Shown here: positions 7,527 through 16,922 of the stretch, piece by piece
How positions within the stretch are numbered: position 1 is the first letter of the stretch
How the letters are laid out: each line of letters begins with the position of its first letter
Source: Devosia sp.
GTDB taxonomy: Bacteria; Pseudomonadota; Alphaproteobacteria; Rhizobiales; Devosiaceae
DNA length: 64,000 nucleotides
Assembly (NCBI RefSeq): GCF_025809055.1
Contig: NZ_CP075529.1
Location: forward strand, 3,025,501 to 3,089,500
Direction of reading: 5' to 3'
Notes under the pieces: generated by a model
What the model saw: the letters and a program-made list of their open reading frames with translations, nothing else
Databases searched by the model: none
Told to the model about the DNA's origin: nothing
Position numbers and translations under genes: made by a program

Positions 7527-8464
7527 GCGACGTCGCACGCACCACCGAAGTGGCTGCCGCCGACAGCCCGGCCAGCGTCAAGCCAAAGGCCCGCCGCGGC
7601 CTGTGGTCCGCCTCCCGGCCGATGATCGATCGCTACCGGTGGCAGGAGGTCCTGGGCCTCTATGCCGGCATCGCGGTGTTCCTGTTCTTCGTCCTTGCGC
7701 CTTTCATCGAAGGGTTCCTGGTCTCGCTGAAGCCCTTGGCGCAGCTGTTTTCGACGCCCTACAGCTTCATCCCCAAGAACGGCTCGTTCGATGCCTATTT
7801 CACCATGTGGCAATCGGTGCCGGCATTGGGCATGCACATCTTCAATTCGTTCTTCATCTCGTCGGTGGTGACGCTGATCGTCATCGTCATCGTGGTGCCG
7901 GCCGCCTACGCCTTTGCCCGCTTCAATTTCACGGGCGCCGGCCTGATGCTGGGCGGGTTCCTCGCGGTCAACATGTTCTCGGGCGCTGTGCTGCTGATCC
8001 CGCTGTTCCGGCTGATGCGGACCATGGGCCTGCTCAACACCTATTGGGCAATGATCGTGCCGGGCGCCGCCTTCCTCATTCCCTCGTCCATCTGGCTATT
8101 GCGCACCTACATGCTGCGCATTCCGCGCGAGCTTGACGAGGCAGCCTGGGTCGATGGGGCAACCCGGCTCTATACGCTGCGCCGGGTCATCCTGCCGCTG
8201 GCCATGCCGGGCATCGTCGTGGTCGCGATCATGACCTTCATCGGCGCCTATGCCCAGCAATTCATCTTCGCGCTGACCTTCAATTCCAAGACCGAGTTCA
8301 TGCCGCTGCCGATCGGGCTCTTCGCCTTCTTCGGCAAGCAGGAAGTGATCTGGAACGAGCTGATGGCAGCCTCTTTCGTCGGAATCCTGCCGGTCATGAT
8401 CGTCATCGTGTTCCTGCAGCGCTATCTCGTCGCCGGTCTCACCGCCGGAGCCGTGAAGCAGTAA
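7523..8464 (+). CDS. Sugar ABC transporter permease (MalG type)
   Basis: A 313-residue partner permease. After a soluble N-terminal stretch of about 40 residues come six membrane segments and the EAA loop DEAAWVDGATRLYTLRRVIL followed by PLAMPG. The ATG at 7523 overlaps the stop of the previous gene (ATGA), with GGGAGAAG upstream. A 51-bp repeat follows directly after the stop codon, between this gene and the binding-protein gene. Confidence 0.92.
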   Translation: MSDVARTTEVAAADSPASVKPKARRGLWSASRPMIDRYRWQEVLGLYAGIAVFLFFVLAPFIEGFLVSLKPLAQLFSTPYSFIPKNGSFDAYFTMWQSVPALGMHIFNSFFISSVVTLIVIVIVVPAAYAFARFNFTGAGLMLGGFLAVNMFSGAVLLIPLFRLMRTMGLLNTYWAMIVPGAAFLIPSSIWLLRTYMLRIPRELDEAAWVDGATRLYTLRRVILPLAMPGIVVVAIMTFIGAYAQQFIFALTFNSKTEFMPLPIGLFAFFGKQEVIWNELMAASFVGILPVMIVIVFLQRYLVAGLTAGAVKQ

Positions 8465-8466
8465 CT

Positions 8467-8517
8467 GGAGCGTATCCAGGACAAGTGGCCGCCACTTTTC
8501 CGGTTCGGATACGCGAC
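8467..8517. repeat. 51-bp intergenic palindromic repeat, copy 2
   Basis: GGAGCGTATCC...GGATACGC encloses the inner dyad AAGTGG-CCG-CCACTT. It aligns without gaps to the reverse complement of 771-821. It lies inside an operon, between permease and binding-protein genes, so it will be transcribed and could form an mRNA stem-loop that sets relative gene expression. Confidence 0.8.
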
Positions 8518-8601
8518 AATCAAGGGTTTGGAGATCGCTTGGCCCATCGGGCTGAACGACTCCAGAAGGGCCGAGGGGCCCACATCAAGGGAGACTACAA
8601 A

Positions 8602-9816
8602 ATGCAGAAGACTATCGGTTTGGTGGCCGTTTCGATGCTGGCTCTGGCCAGCGCGACTCCGGCGGCCTTTGCCCAGGACAAGGAAATCACCTTCATCAAC
8701 TGCGGCGACGAGCTCACCGCAGGCTATGCGGAAAGCTTCGCCGAGTGGGAAGCTGCCAATCCGGGCTTCAAGGTCGTTCCCGAGATCGTGGGCTGGGGCC
8801 AATGCCAGGACAAGGTGACGACGCTCGCCGCCGCCGGTACCCCGGTTGCCCTGGCCTATGTCGGCTCGCGTACCCTCAAGCAGTTCGCCCAGAACGACCT
8901 GATCGTTCCGGTGCCGATGACCGATGAGGAAAAGGCCGCTTACTACAATTACGTGCCCGATACCGTCACCTTCGACGGCACCCAGTGGGGCGTGCCGGTG
9001 GCCTTCTCCACCAAGGCTCTCTACTGGAACAAGGACCTGTTTGAAGAAGCCGGTCTCGATCCGGAAGTGCCGCCCGCGACCTGGGAAGAAAAGATCGCTT
9101 TCGCCAAGCAGATCACCGAGAACACCGATGCCGCCGGCTACGGCGCCGTCGCCAAGACCTTCGACAACACCATGCACCAGTTCCTGCATTGGGTTTACAC
9201 CAATGACGGCCTGGTCATCGATGCCGATGGCAATATCACGCTGAACTCGCCGCAGGTGCTAGCCGCCCTGACCGCGCTCCGCGACATCATCCCGTTCTCC
9301 GAAGAAGGCCCGACGGCCTACGAGCAGAACGAAGTCCGCGCCATCTGGCTGGACGGCGGCGTCGCCATGATCGAGGCGTCTCCGGGTGCTGCCATCCGCG
9401 CCGAAGAAGCCGGCATGAACTGGGGTGTCGCCAACCTGCCGCTCGGCCCCGATGCCAAGGGCCCCGGCACGCTGCTGATCACCGACGCGCTGGCCGTGTT
9501 CAAGGGCACTGGTGTTGAAGACCAGGCCATCAGCCTCGCCAAGTTCCTGACCGACGGCGACCGTCAGTGGGATGCGGAAATGGCCCAGGGCCTGACCCCG
9601 CTGCGTCCGCTGCACTCCGATGACCTCGTGGCAGAGAAGCCCTATTGGAAGCCGTTCCTCGACGGTATCGAATATGGTGGTCCCGAGCCGCTGTTCACTG
9701 ACTATATCGGTCTGCAGAACGTCATGATCGAAATGGTCCAGTCGGTCGTGACCGGCGCCGCCGAGCCCGAAGCTGCCCTTGAAAAGGCCGCCGGCGAACT
9801 CGAGCAGTACAAGTAA
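8602..9816 (+). CDS. Sugar ABC transporter substrate-binding protein
   Basis: A 404-residue periplasmic binding protein of the CUT1 type. The signal peptide spans about residues 1-24 (MQKTIGLVAVSMLALAS...AFAQ). The mature part has the type-1 extracellular binding pattern, for example ALYWNKDLFEEAGL and PPATWEE, and later AVFKGTG..DQAISLAKFL. The start at 8602 is set by the AAGGGAGA site and the signal peptide. Upstream is a 51-bp repeat and downstream a 12-bp stem-loop, both of which could help keep this product in excess over the membrane parts. Confidence 0.93.
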   Translation: MQKTIGLVAVSMLALASATPAAFAQDKEITFINCGDELTAGYAESFAEWEAANPGFKVVPEIVGWGQCQDKVTTLAAAGTPVALAYVGSRTLKQFAQNDLIVPVPMTDEEKAAYYNYVPDTVTFDGTQWGVPVAFSTKALYWNKDLFEEAGLDPEVPPATWEEKIAFAKQITENTDAAGYGAVAKTFDNTMHQFLHWVYTNDGLVIDADGNITLNSPQVLAALTALRDIIPFSEEGPTAYEQNEVRAIWLDGGVAMIEASPGAAIRAEEAGMNWGVANLPLGPDAKGPGTLLITDALAVFKGTGVEDQAISLAKFLTDGDRQWDAEMAQGLTPLRPLHSDDLVAEKPYWKPFLDGIEYGGPEPLFTDYIGLQNVMIEMVQSVVTGAAEPEAALEKAAGELEQYK

Positions 9817-9832
9817 GGTCCTCCCAGACCAA

Positions 9833-9860
9833 GGTTGCCGCCCGGTCACGGGCGGCAACC
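9833..9860 (+). promoter_or_regulatory. Stable intercistronic stem-loop after the binding-protein gene
   Basis: A perfect 12-bp GC-rich stem (9833-9844 with 9849-9860) carries a GTCA loop. No T-run follows, so it is more likely a 3' end stabiliser or processing site than a terminator. It separates the binding-protein and ATPase genes of the same operon. Confidence 0.65.
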
Positions 9861-9893
9861 GACCCGACACCATTCCCGCCGGAGATGCGAACC

Positions 9894-10970
<1,077 letters not shown>

Positions 10971-11000
10971 TCCCCGGCCAGGGGCAGGAGGGTGCACGGA

Positions 11001-11867
11001 ATGCTGGACATTGTGGGCTTGTTGCAGACGGAAAAGGACGCCTTTACCCGCTCGGAACGCGCCCTGACCGAGATCGTGCTGGCCGATGTCGACAGCGTGC
11101 TCAAGATGAGCATCGTGGACCTGGCCGAACAGGGCGGGGTTTCACCCCCGACGGTAACCCGTTTCTGCCGCCGGCTCGGCTGCGACTCCTACGCCGATTT
11201 CAAGGTGCGCCTGGCCCAGTCCCGCTTCGTCGGCCAGCGCTATCTGGCGCCCGCGGAAGGTCCGACCTCCCCGCACGAGATCGCCCAGGGCGTCGTCAAC
11301 GGCATCCAGTCGATCATCTACGAGACCTTCGACAATCTCGATTTCGACGCCGTCGAGCGCGCAGCCATTGGCATCGCCAAGTCCAGTTTCGTGCTCGCCT
11401 TTGGCTCGGGCGGTGCCTCATCGATGATGGCCGGGGAAATCGAAACCCGCCTGTTCCGGCTGGGGCTGAAGGTGGCGTCCACCGACGACCATCAACTGCA
11501 GTTGATGCGGGTCGCGGCCGCGCCGGCCGGCACCGTGGTGGTGGCCTTTTCCATGTCGGGCAACAATGCGCAACTTGCCAAGACGCTGACCGTGGCCGGG
11601 GAATATGGCCTGACCCGCGTGGTCGCGACACGCTCCGGCTCCATGGTCTCGGCCCAATCCGATATTCTCCTGCCGGTCAACTGGCACGAGAATGCCGATA
11701 TCCTGCGGCCCACCCCCGGCCGCTACGCATTCCTGGCCACCGTCGACGTCTTGGCCCAGACCGTGGCGACCCGCATGGGGCCGACGGCGGTGGCCAGCAT
11801 GCGCCGCATCAAGCACCAGCTCGTCGTCAATCGCGACGGCGACGACGCCCAGCCCCTGGGGGACTGA
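11001..11867 (+). CDS. MurR/RpiR family transcriptional regulator
   Basis: A 288-residue regulator with an N-terminal HTH_6 domain (about residues 1-75, including SIVDLAEQGGVSPPTVTRFCRRLG) and a C-terminal SIS sugar-phosphate isomerase domain (about 125-255, with LAFGSGGASSMMAGE and VAFSMSGNNAQ). AGGAGG lies 9 bases before ATG 11001; an alternative GTG lies at 10992. RpiR proteins often sense amino-sugar or sugar phosphates, which fits the GH20 gene downstream. It probably controls this operon, possibly through the dyad at 5371-5385. Confidence 0.92.
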   Translation: MLDIVGLLQTEKDAFTRSERALTEIVLADVDSVLKMSIVDLAEQGGVSPPTVTRFCRRLGCDSYADFKVRLAQSRFVGQRYLAPAEGPTSPHEIAQGVVNGIQSIIYETFDNLDFDAVERAAIGIAKSSFVLAFGSGGASSMMAGEIETRLFRLGLKVASTDDHQLQLMRVAAAPAGTVVVAFSMSGNNAQLAKTLTVAGEYGLTRVVATRSGSMVSAQSDILLPVNWHENADILRPTPGRYAFLATVDVLAQTVATRMGPTAVASMRRIKHQLVVNRDGDDAQPLGD

Positions 11868-11898
11868 CCTGTGGTTCCCACCAGCACCGCGCTCGTGG

Positions 11899-12005
11899 CC
11901 CCACCCCACCCTCAATCCCTCCCCATCAAGGGGAGGGAGGCGCAGGTTGCGATGCCAGTGTTCATCGCTTCCCTCCCCCCTGTGGGGAGGGACTGAGGGT
12001 GGGGG
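11899..12005. repeat. Mosaic palindromic intergenic element
   Basis: CCCCACCCTCA-like sequence at the left and TGAGGGTGGGG at the right form an outer dyad. Inside are CCCTCCCC-ATCAA-GGGGAGGG and CCCTCCCCCC-TG-TGGGGAGGG. It fills most of the gap between the RpiR and GH20 genes and will be transcribed if they share an mRNA. Confidence 0.7.
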
Positions 12006-12060
12006 TACTCCGCCTACCACCCGCGCAGTGTTTCGATCGATTTCAACGACAGAGTTCCCT

Positions 12061-14073
12061 ATGACCACATCCTTTTCCCTCGTCACCACCTGGTCACCGG
12101 CCACCGATAGCGAACCTTTGGGCTATGGTCTCGAATTGACCAATACTGGCGATCAGCCGGTCGCCAGTTTCCAGCTTGGATTTTCGGGGCCCGCCCGCAT
12201 CGACCCGCACGCGACGCTCGACAACGGCAAGCTCCTCAAGCGTCTTTCCAATCACACCCTGATTGCGCCACCCGACGGGTTTGTGCTGCAGCCGGGCGAA
12301 ACCTGGACCGCCACGGCCCGCGGCCTGTCCTATGGCCTGCGTCACTGGAGCGATGGCGCCAATTCGGCCTATGCGGTGCTCGAGGATGGCGGCATCATTG
12401 CCATTCCCACCGCGCCAACCCAGGGCAAGGGACACAATTCGCCCCTGCTCAAGGGCGCGGCGCGCTTTCCGGTGCCAGCCAAAGCCCCGGTTGCCCATTC
12501 CATCGTGCCCTGGCCAAACCATGTGGCAACCACCGGAGCCCGCGTGGCGCCCGTGGGCCTGGACCTGGTCCCCGAGGGTGATCTCGCCATCCGCGCTGCC
12601 GATGCCTTCGCGGACCTCACGGCCGAGCTTTTTCCGGTCGAAGCCATCGTGCGTCCGGCCTCCGAGGGCGGCATGAGCGTTCACGTCACCGAAAAGCCGG
12701 GCATGGGCGCCGAAGCCTATGAAATCGCTTTTGCCGAAAACAGCGCCGGCGTCTCCGCCTCGACCCATGCTGGACTCTTTTATGGCCTGGTGACCCTGGG
12801 ACACATGTTGCGTGGCGCGCGGCTACATCCGACGACGTTCACCTGGCCAGTTGGCGGCACCATCAATGACGAACCCGGATTTTCCTTCCGGGGCAGCCAT
12901 CTGGACGTGGCGCGGCAGTTCTATACCGGCGCCGAGGTCAGCCGGCTGATCCGCATCATGGCCTGGAACAAGATGAACCGGTTCCACTGGCACCTGACCG
13001 AGGACGAGGCCTGGCGCCTGGAAATCGACGCCTACCCGCAATTGACCGAAATCGCTGCCTGGCGCGGGCATGGCAAGGCGCTGCCGCCGCTGCTCGGGTC
13101 GGGTCCGCAGCCCAGCGGCGGCTATTACAGCAAGAAGGTGGTGCGCGAGATCGTCGCCCTGGCCGATGACCTGGCCATTGCCGTCATCCCCGAAATCGAC
13201 ATGCCCGGCCACTTCTATGCGGCCCTGCAGGCGCTGCCTGAATTGCGCGATCCGGCCGAAGAGGGCGAATATCAATCGGTCCAGGGCTTTCCAAACAACA
13301 GCCTCAACCCGGCCCACGAGCCGGTCTATCGCTTCATCGAAACGGTAATCGATGAAACCCTGGAGCTGTTTCCGGCCGGTATCTTCCACCTGGGCGCCGA
13401 CGAGGTGCCACTGGCAGCCTGGTCGGGCTCGCCGCTGGCGCTCGACATGCTGGAAAAGCTCGCCGGCCCGGCCATGCGCCAGAAGCACGAAGCCCAGTTC
13501 AATCAATTGGGCAATCACCACGGAGCCGACGAGATCGAAGGTTCGCCCACCGCGATTCTGCAGGCCGAATTCATCAAGCGCGTCCATCAGTACATCGCCT
13601 CCAAGGGCGCCATAACCGGCGGCTGGGAAGAGGCGGCGCATGGGGACGCGGTGGCCAAGGACAAGGCCTATGTCATCGGCTGGCGCAATGTCGAGATCAA
13701 TGCCGCGCTGGCCGAACGCGGCTTCGACATCGTCGTTTCCCCTGGTCAGCGTTATTATCTCGACATGGCCAATGGCGTCTCCTGGGCCGAACCCGGTGCC
13801 GGCTGGGCCGGCTGGTCAGGCCCGCAGGAAACCTATGAATTCGAGGCGCGTGCGGGCTTCTCCGAGGCCGGGCTCAAGCATCTTCTCGGCATCCAGAGCT
13901 GCATCTGGTCCGAGAGCATGACCGATCGGGCCATCTTCGACCGGCTGGTCTTTCCACGCCTTTCGGCCATTGCCGAAGCCGGCTGGACCCTGCCCGAGCG
14001 CAAGAGCTGGGATCGCTTCAAATCCATGGTTGGCCTGATGCCGATCATGTACGGCCACTGGGCCGCCGAATAG
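12061..14073 (+). CDS. Beta-N-acetylhexosaminidase, GH20
   Basis: A 670-residue glycosidase that removes terminal GlcNAc/GalNAc by substrate-assisted catalysis. Residues 1 to ~130 look like the N-terminal carbohydrate-binding-like domain of chitobiases. The region up to ~265 is the GH20b domain. The catalytic barrel follows (FSFRGSHLDVARQFY, NRFHWHLTEDEAWRLEI) with the catalytic pair in HLGADE, Asp447-Glu448. A conserved late segment is WGLGIQS-like (LLGIQSCIWSE). There is no evident signal peptide, which suggests it acts in the cytoplasm on imported oligosaccharides. The start at 12061 follows a long palindromic gap. It completes an operon for amino-sugar oligosaccharide use. Confidence 0.92.
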   Translation: MTTSFSLVTTWSPATDSEPLGYGLELTNTGDQPVASFQLGFSGPARIDPHATLDNGKLLKRLSNHTLIAPPDGFVLQPGETWTATARGLSYGLRHWSDGANSAYAVLEDGGIIAIPTAPTQGKGHNSPLLKGAARFPVPAKAPVAHSIVPWPNHVATTGARVAPVGLDLVPEGDLAIRAADAFADLTAELFPVEAIVRPASEGGMSVHVTEKPGMGAEAYEIAFAENSAGVSASTHAGLFYGLVTLGHMLRGARLHPTTFTWPVGGTINDEPGFSFRGSHLDVARQFYTGAEVSRLIRIMAWNKMNRFHWHLTEDEAWRLEIDAYPQLTEIAAWRGHGKALPPLLGSGPQPSGGYYSKKVVREIVALADDLAIAVIPEIDMPGHFYAALQALPELRDPAEEGEYQSVQGFPNNSLNPAHEPVYRFIETVIDETLELFPAGIFHLGADEVPLAAWSGSPLALDMLEKLAGPAMRQKHEAQFNQLGNHHGADEIEGSPTAILQAEFIKRVHQYIASKGAITGGWEEAAHGDAVAKDKAYVIGWRNVEINAALAERGFDIVVSPGQRYYLDMANGVSWAEPGAGWAGWSGPQETYEFEARAGFSEAGLKHLLGIQSCIWSESMTDRAIFDRLVFPRLSAIAEAGWTLPERKSWDRFKSMVGLMPIMYGHWAAE

Positions 14074-14086
14074 ACCCGATGGGCGG

Positions 14087-15235
14087 TCAGGGCGTTGTCC
14101 TGGCCGCCCCCTTTGGCTGCAACTGACCCGCGGTGACCACGGTCATCACCAGAAGCGGGATCAGGATGGTGAAGGCGAAGCGCACCCCAAAGCCCTGCGC
14201 CACGGCACCGATCAGGGCCGGCGCTCCCAGATTGACCAGTTGAAACACCAGCGTCACCGCCGCCACGTTCTGTGACGCCGGGCGGTCGCCGATGCGCGCG
14301 GCGGCCGAGAGCATGAGCGGGTAGAGGACGCAGATCCCGAGCCCAACCATTACGAAGCCCATTAGCGCCAATCCGGCATTGGGCGCGAGGCCGACGGTGA
14401 TCAGGCCGGCAATTGCCAGTGAGGCGAGCCAGCGCGCCATGGGGACCGTGCCGACCCGATCGAGCACGCGATCCGCCATGAGCCGGCCAGCGGCCATCGC
14501 CGCCACAAGCGCGGGCAGGGCGAGCGACTGTATCCAGGGCGCAACCTCGAAACTGTCGCGCAGATAGATGATCGACCAGGCCCGGGCCGCGCCTTCGGTC
14601 AGGCCGGCCCCGAGGCCAAAGGCCACGAGCCCCATGGTCGCCAATGTCGGCAGGGCCAGGCGCCTTTTGGTTTGCGCCGTGTGCGGCCGCTCCGGTGTGA
14701 TGGCCATGGGCAGCGCCACGACAAACAAGGCGCCAATCAGCACCGGGGCCATCAGGCCCAGATGCCAGGCCGGCGACACGCCGACGCCGCGCATGAGCGC
14801 ACCGACCAGCGCAGTCACCAAAAAGCCGATGCTCCACACACCGTGGCAGGTGTTCATGATGCGCGCGCCGGTGGCCGCCTCGACGCGGTCTGCCTCGACA
14901 TTGATGGCAATATTGGTCAGCGAGAAGCCCACGCCATTGGCCGCCAGCAGCAGGAACATGGCAACCGGATGCAGCAGCAGCCCAATGAGCGCCGTGGTGC
15001 AGATCACCACCGGCAGCATGACCATCAGGACACGCCGCGGTCCGAACCGCTCGATGATGCTGCTCGAAATCAGGAACATCGGCAGCCCGCCCGCCGGCTG
15101 GCCCACGAGGATGAGGCCGAGCTGGGCTTCGCTCAGCCCCATCATCTCCTGCAGGTCGGGAATGCGGGTATGCACCGCGCCGACGGCCAGGGCGTGAATG
15201 AAGAAGAGCGCGATAATGCGCCAATGCGCAACCAT
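14087..15235 (-). CDS. MFS transporter, YbjJ-like, paralog B
   Basis: A 382-residue inner-membrane protein with about 12 hydrophobic segments. It shares the family marks TRIPDLQ, INVEAD...GARIMNTCHGVWSIGF, LTEGAARAWSIIYLRD and RPASQNVA. It starts 36 bases downstream of mmcB on the same strand and ends convergently, 13 bases from the GH20 gene. It is likely the last gene of the MFS-MFS-mmcB-MFS run. The substrate is unknown. Confidence 0.88.
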   Translation of the reverse strand: MVAHWRIIALFFIHALAVGAVHTRIPDLQEMMGLSEAQLGLILVGQPAGGLPMFLISSSIIERFGPRRVLMVMLPVVICTTALIGLLLHPVAMFLLLAANGVGFSLTNIAINVEADRVEAATGARIMNTCHGVWSIGFLVTALVGALMRGVGVSPAWHLGLMAPVLIGALFVVALPMAITPERPHTAQTKRRLALPTLATMGLVAFGLGAGLTEGAARAWSIIYLRDSFEVAPWIQSLALPALVAAMAAGRLMADRVLDRVGTVPMARWLASLAIAGLITVGLAPNAGLALMGFVMVGLGICVLYPLMLSAAARIGDRPASQNVAAVTLVFQLVNLGAPALIGAVAQGFGVRFAFTILIPLLVMTVVTAGQLQPKGAARTTP

Positions 15236-15271
15236 GAGGGTCTCGGACGTTCGAGTTGGCAGGGGCCAGCG

Positions 15272-15739
15272 CTATGCGCGCGGGCCGGGATCCATGAGCA
15301 CATGGATCCGATCGGCACCCATGCGGGCGAGTTTGAGCATCAGTGTCTTGCGCCTCGCCGGGGCGAGGGGCGTATCTGGGCTGTCGCGCAGAATGGCCCC
15401 ATCATGGCCGTCAGCCACGATCAGGCCCTCGCTTTGGGGGAAGATATCGGCATCGAGCTCCGGCGGCTTGGCGAAAAAGAACCGGTCCGAGAATTCCCGA
15501 TACTCGGGCCATTTGCGGTCGACCTGGAAATCGATGAGGCTCGACTTGATCTCGATGATCCAGATTTCCCCCTTGGGCCCCACCGCCAGCACATCGGCGC
15601 GCCGGCCATTGGCCAGCGGCACTTCGGCATAGCAGGCCATGTCGTGCCGCTCGCGCAGCATCCGCATGACGCCCCTTTGCACCCGCAGCGCCGTCGCCGA
15701 TTGGCGCAGGTCGACAATGGGCGGCAGGTCCTCAGCCAT
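15272..15739 (-). CDS. mmcB: MmcB family DNA repair protein
   Basis: A 155-residue protein of the MmcB family, described in Caulobacter as a DNA-damage-induced repair nuclease. A PD-(D/E)xK-type core is visible: Asp in GRRADVLAVG, then EIWIIEIKSS with the E-x-K pair. The start at 15739 overlaps the end of the preceding MFS gene by 8 bases, so translation is probably coupled to it. I see no GTTC-N7-GTTC LexA-type box just upstream of the run. Its place inside an array of transporter genes is unusual. Confidence 0.85.
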   Translation of the reverse strand: MAEDLPPIVDLRQSATALRVQRGVMRMLRERHDMACYAEVPLANGRRADVLAVGPKGEIWIIEIKSSLIDFQVDRKWPEYREFSDRFFFAKPPELDADIFPQSEGLIVADGHDGAILRDSPDTPLAPARRKTLMLKLARMGADRIHVLMDPGPRA

Positions 15740-16922
15740 TGGGCGGCAGCGGTTCGGGCGCCACGCCCTGCGGCAGGTCGAGCTTGCGGTGCCCCAGGGC
15801 AAAGCTCGATGCCCAGAGGCCGGCCAGAAGCAGCGGCAGGCAGACGAGATAGGATGCGCGGATATTGATGTATTCGGCGACAAAGCCCAGCAGCGGCGGG
15901 GCGAGGAAGAACACCACGAAACTGACCTGGCCCAAGGCGGCCACATTGACGGCAGCCGGGCGGTCCGTGCGCTGCGCGGCAGCGGAAACGGCCAGTGGAT
16001 AGACCGCCGAACAGCCCGCACCCATCAGCGCGAAACCCGCCAGGGCCAGTTCTGGCATGGGCGCGGTGCCGACCAGCAGCGCCCCGATGCTGGCGCAGGT
16101 CAGCATGACCATGGCGACATTGCGCGGGCCATAACGGGCAACGATCGGGTCGGCGGTCAGGCGCATCACGGCCATGAAAAAGGCAAACAGGGTCAGGCCC
16201 ATGCCGCCCAAAAGGGGCTCCACGGCGAACACGTCGCGCATGTAGATGGCGGACCAGTCGATCCCGGCGCCCTCGACCAGGAAGGCGGCAAAACCGATGA
16301 GGCACAGCGGCAACAGACCGAGATTGGGGAAGGCGATCCTGTGCCCGCCATCCTCGGCCCGGCCGCGATTGGGCTTTGGCGTATTGGTGGCCCCGAAGAT
16401 GAGATAGCCGCCGATGACCACGATGATCGTCGCCATGATCAAAAGGTGCAGACCCGCCGACAGGCCGGACTGGCGGATCATGGCGCCGAAGAGGGCGGTG
16501 ATGAAGAAGCCGACGCTCCAGAAACCATGCGCCCGGTTCATGAAGCGCTTGCCGGTCATGGCTTCGAGGCGGTCGATCTCGACATTGAGGTTGATCTCGA
16601 GCGCCCCCGACATCAATCCCACGATCAGCAGCACGCCGAACACAGCCGGCGCGTTCGGCAGCCACGGCACGGTAGCGAACAGGATGGCCGGCCCCAGCGT
16701 GGTGATGAAGGCGGTGGTGCGGAAACCCAGGCGTTCGATCACCGGGGCACCGAAGGTCAGCGAGATCAGCGAGCCGATGGCCATGCCGATCATGGTGAGG
16801 CCGAGTTGACCCTCGGTAACACCCAGATGCGTCTGGATGTCCGGCAGGCGCGACATCAGCGCGCCGGTGATGACGGCAAAGAAAAAGAAGCAGGCATAGA
16901 TGCGGTGCTGCGCAGCGATCAC
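15732..16922 (-). CDS. MFS transporter, YbjJ-like, paralog C
   Basis: A 396-residue inner-membrane protein with the shared marks SRLPDIQ, LNVEIDRLEAMTGKRFMNRAHGFWS, GAGIDWSAIYMRD and RPAAVNVAALGQ. The start is a GTG at 16922 that overlaps the stop of paralog D (GTGA), giving tight translational coupling. Most of the middle resembles paralog D closely (AGIDWSAIYMRDVFxAEP in both), which suggests a local duplication. The C-terminal end overlaps the mmcB start. Confidence 0.88.
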   Translation of the reverse strand: MIAAQHRIYACFFFFAVITGALMSRLPDIQTHLGVTEGQLGLTMIGMAIGSLISLTFGAPVIERLGFRTTAFITTLGPAILFATVPWLPNAPAVFGVLLIVGLMSGALEINLNVEIDRLEAMTGKRFMNRAHGFWSVGFFITALFGAMIRQSGLSAGLHLLIMATIIVVIGGYLIFGATNTPKPNRGRAEDGGHRIAFPNLGLLPLCLIGFAAFLVEGAGIDWSAIYMRDVFAVEPLLGGMGLTLFAFFMAVMRLTADPIVARYGPRNVAMVMLTCASIGALLVGTAPMPELALAGFALMGAGCSAVYPLAVSAAAQRTDRPAAVNVAALGQVSFVVFFLAPPLLGFVAEYINIRASYLVCLPLLLAGLWASSFALGHRKLDLPQGVAPEPLPPNG

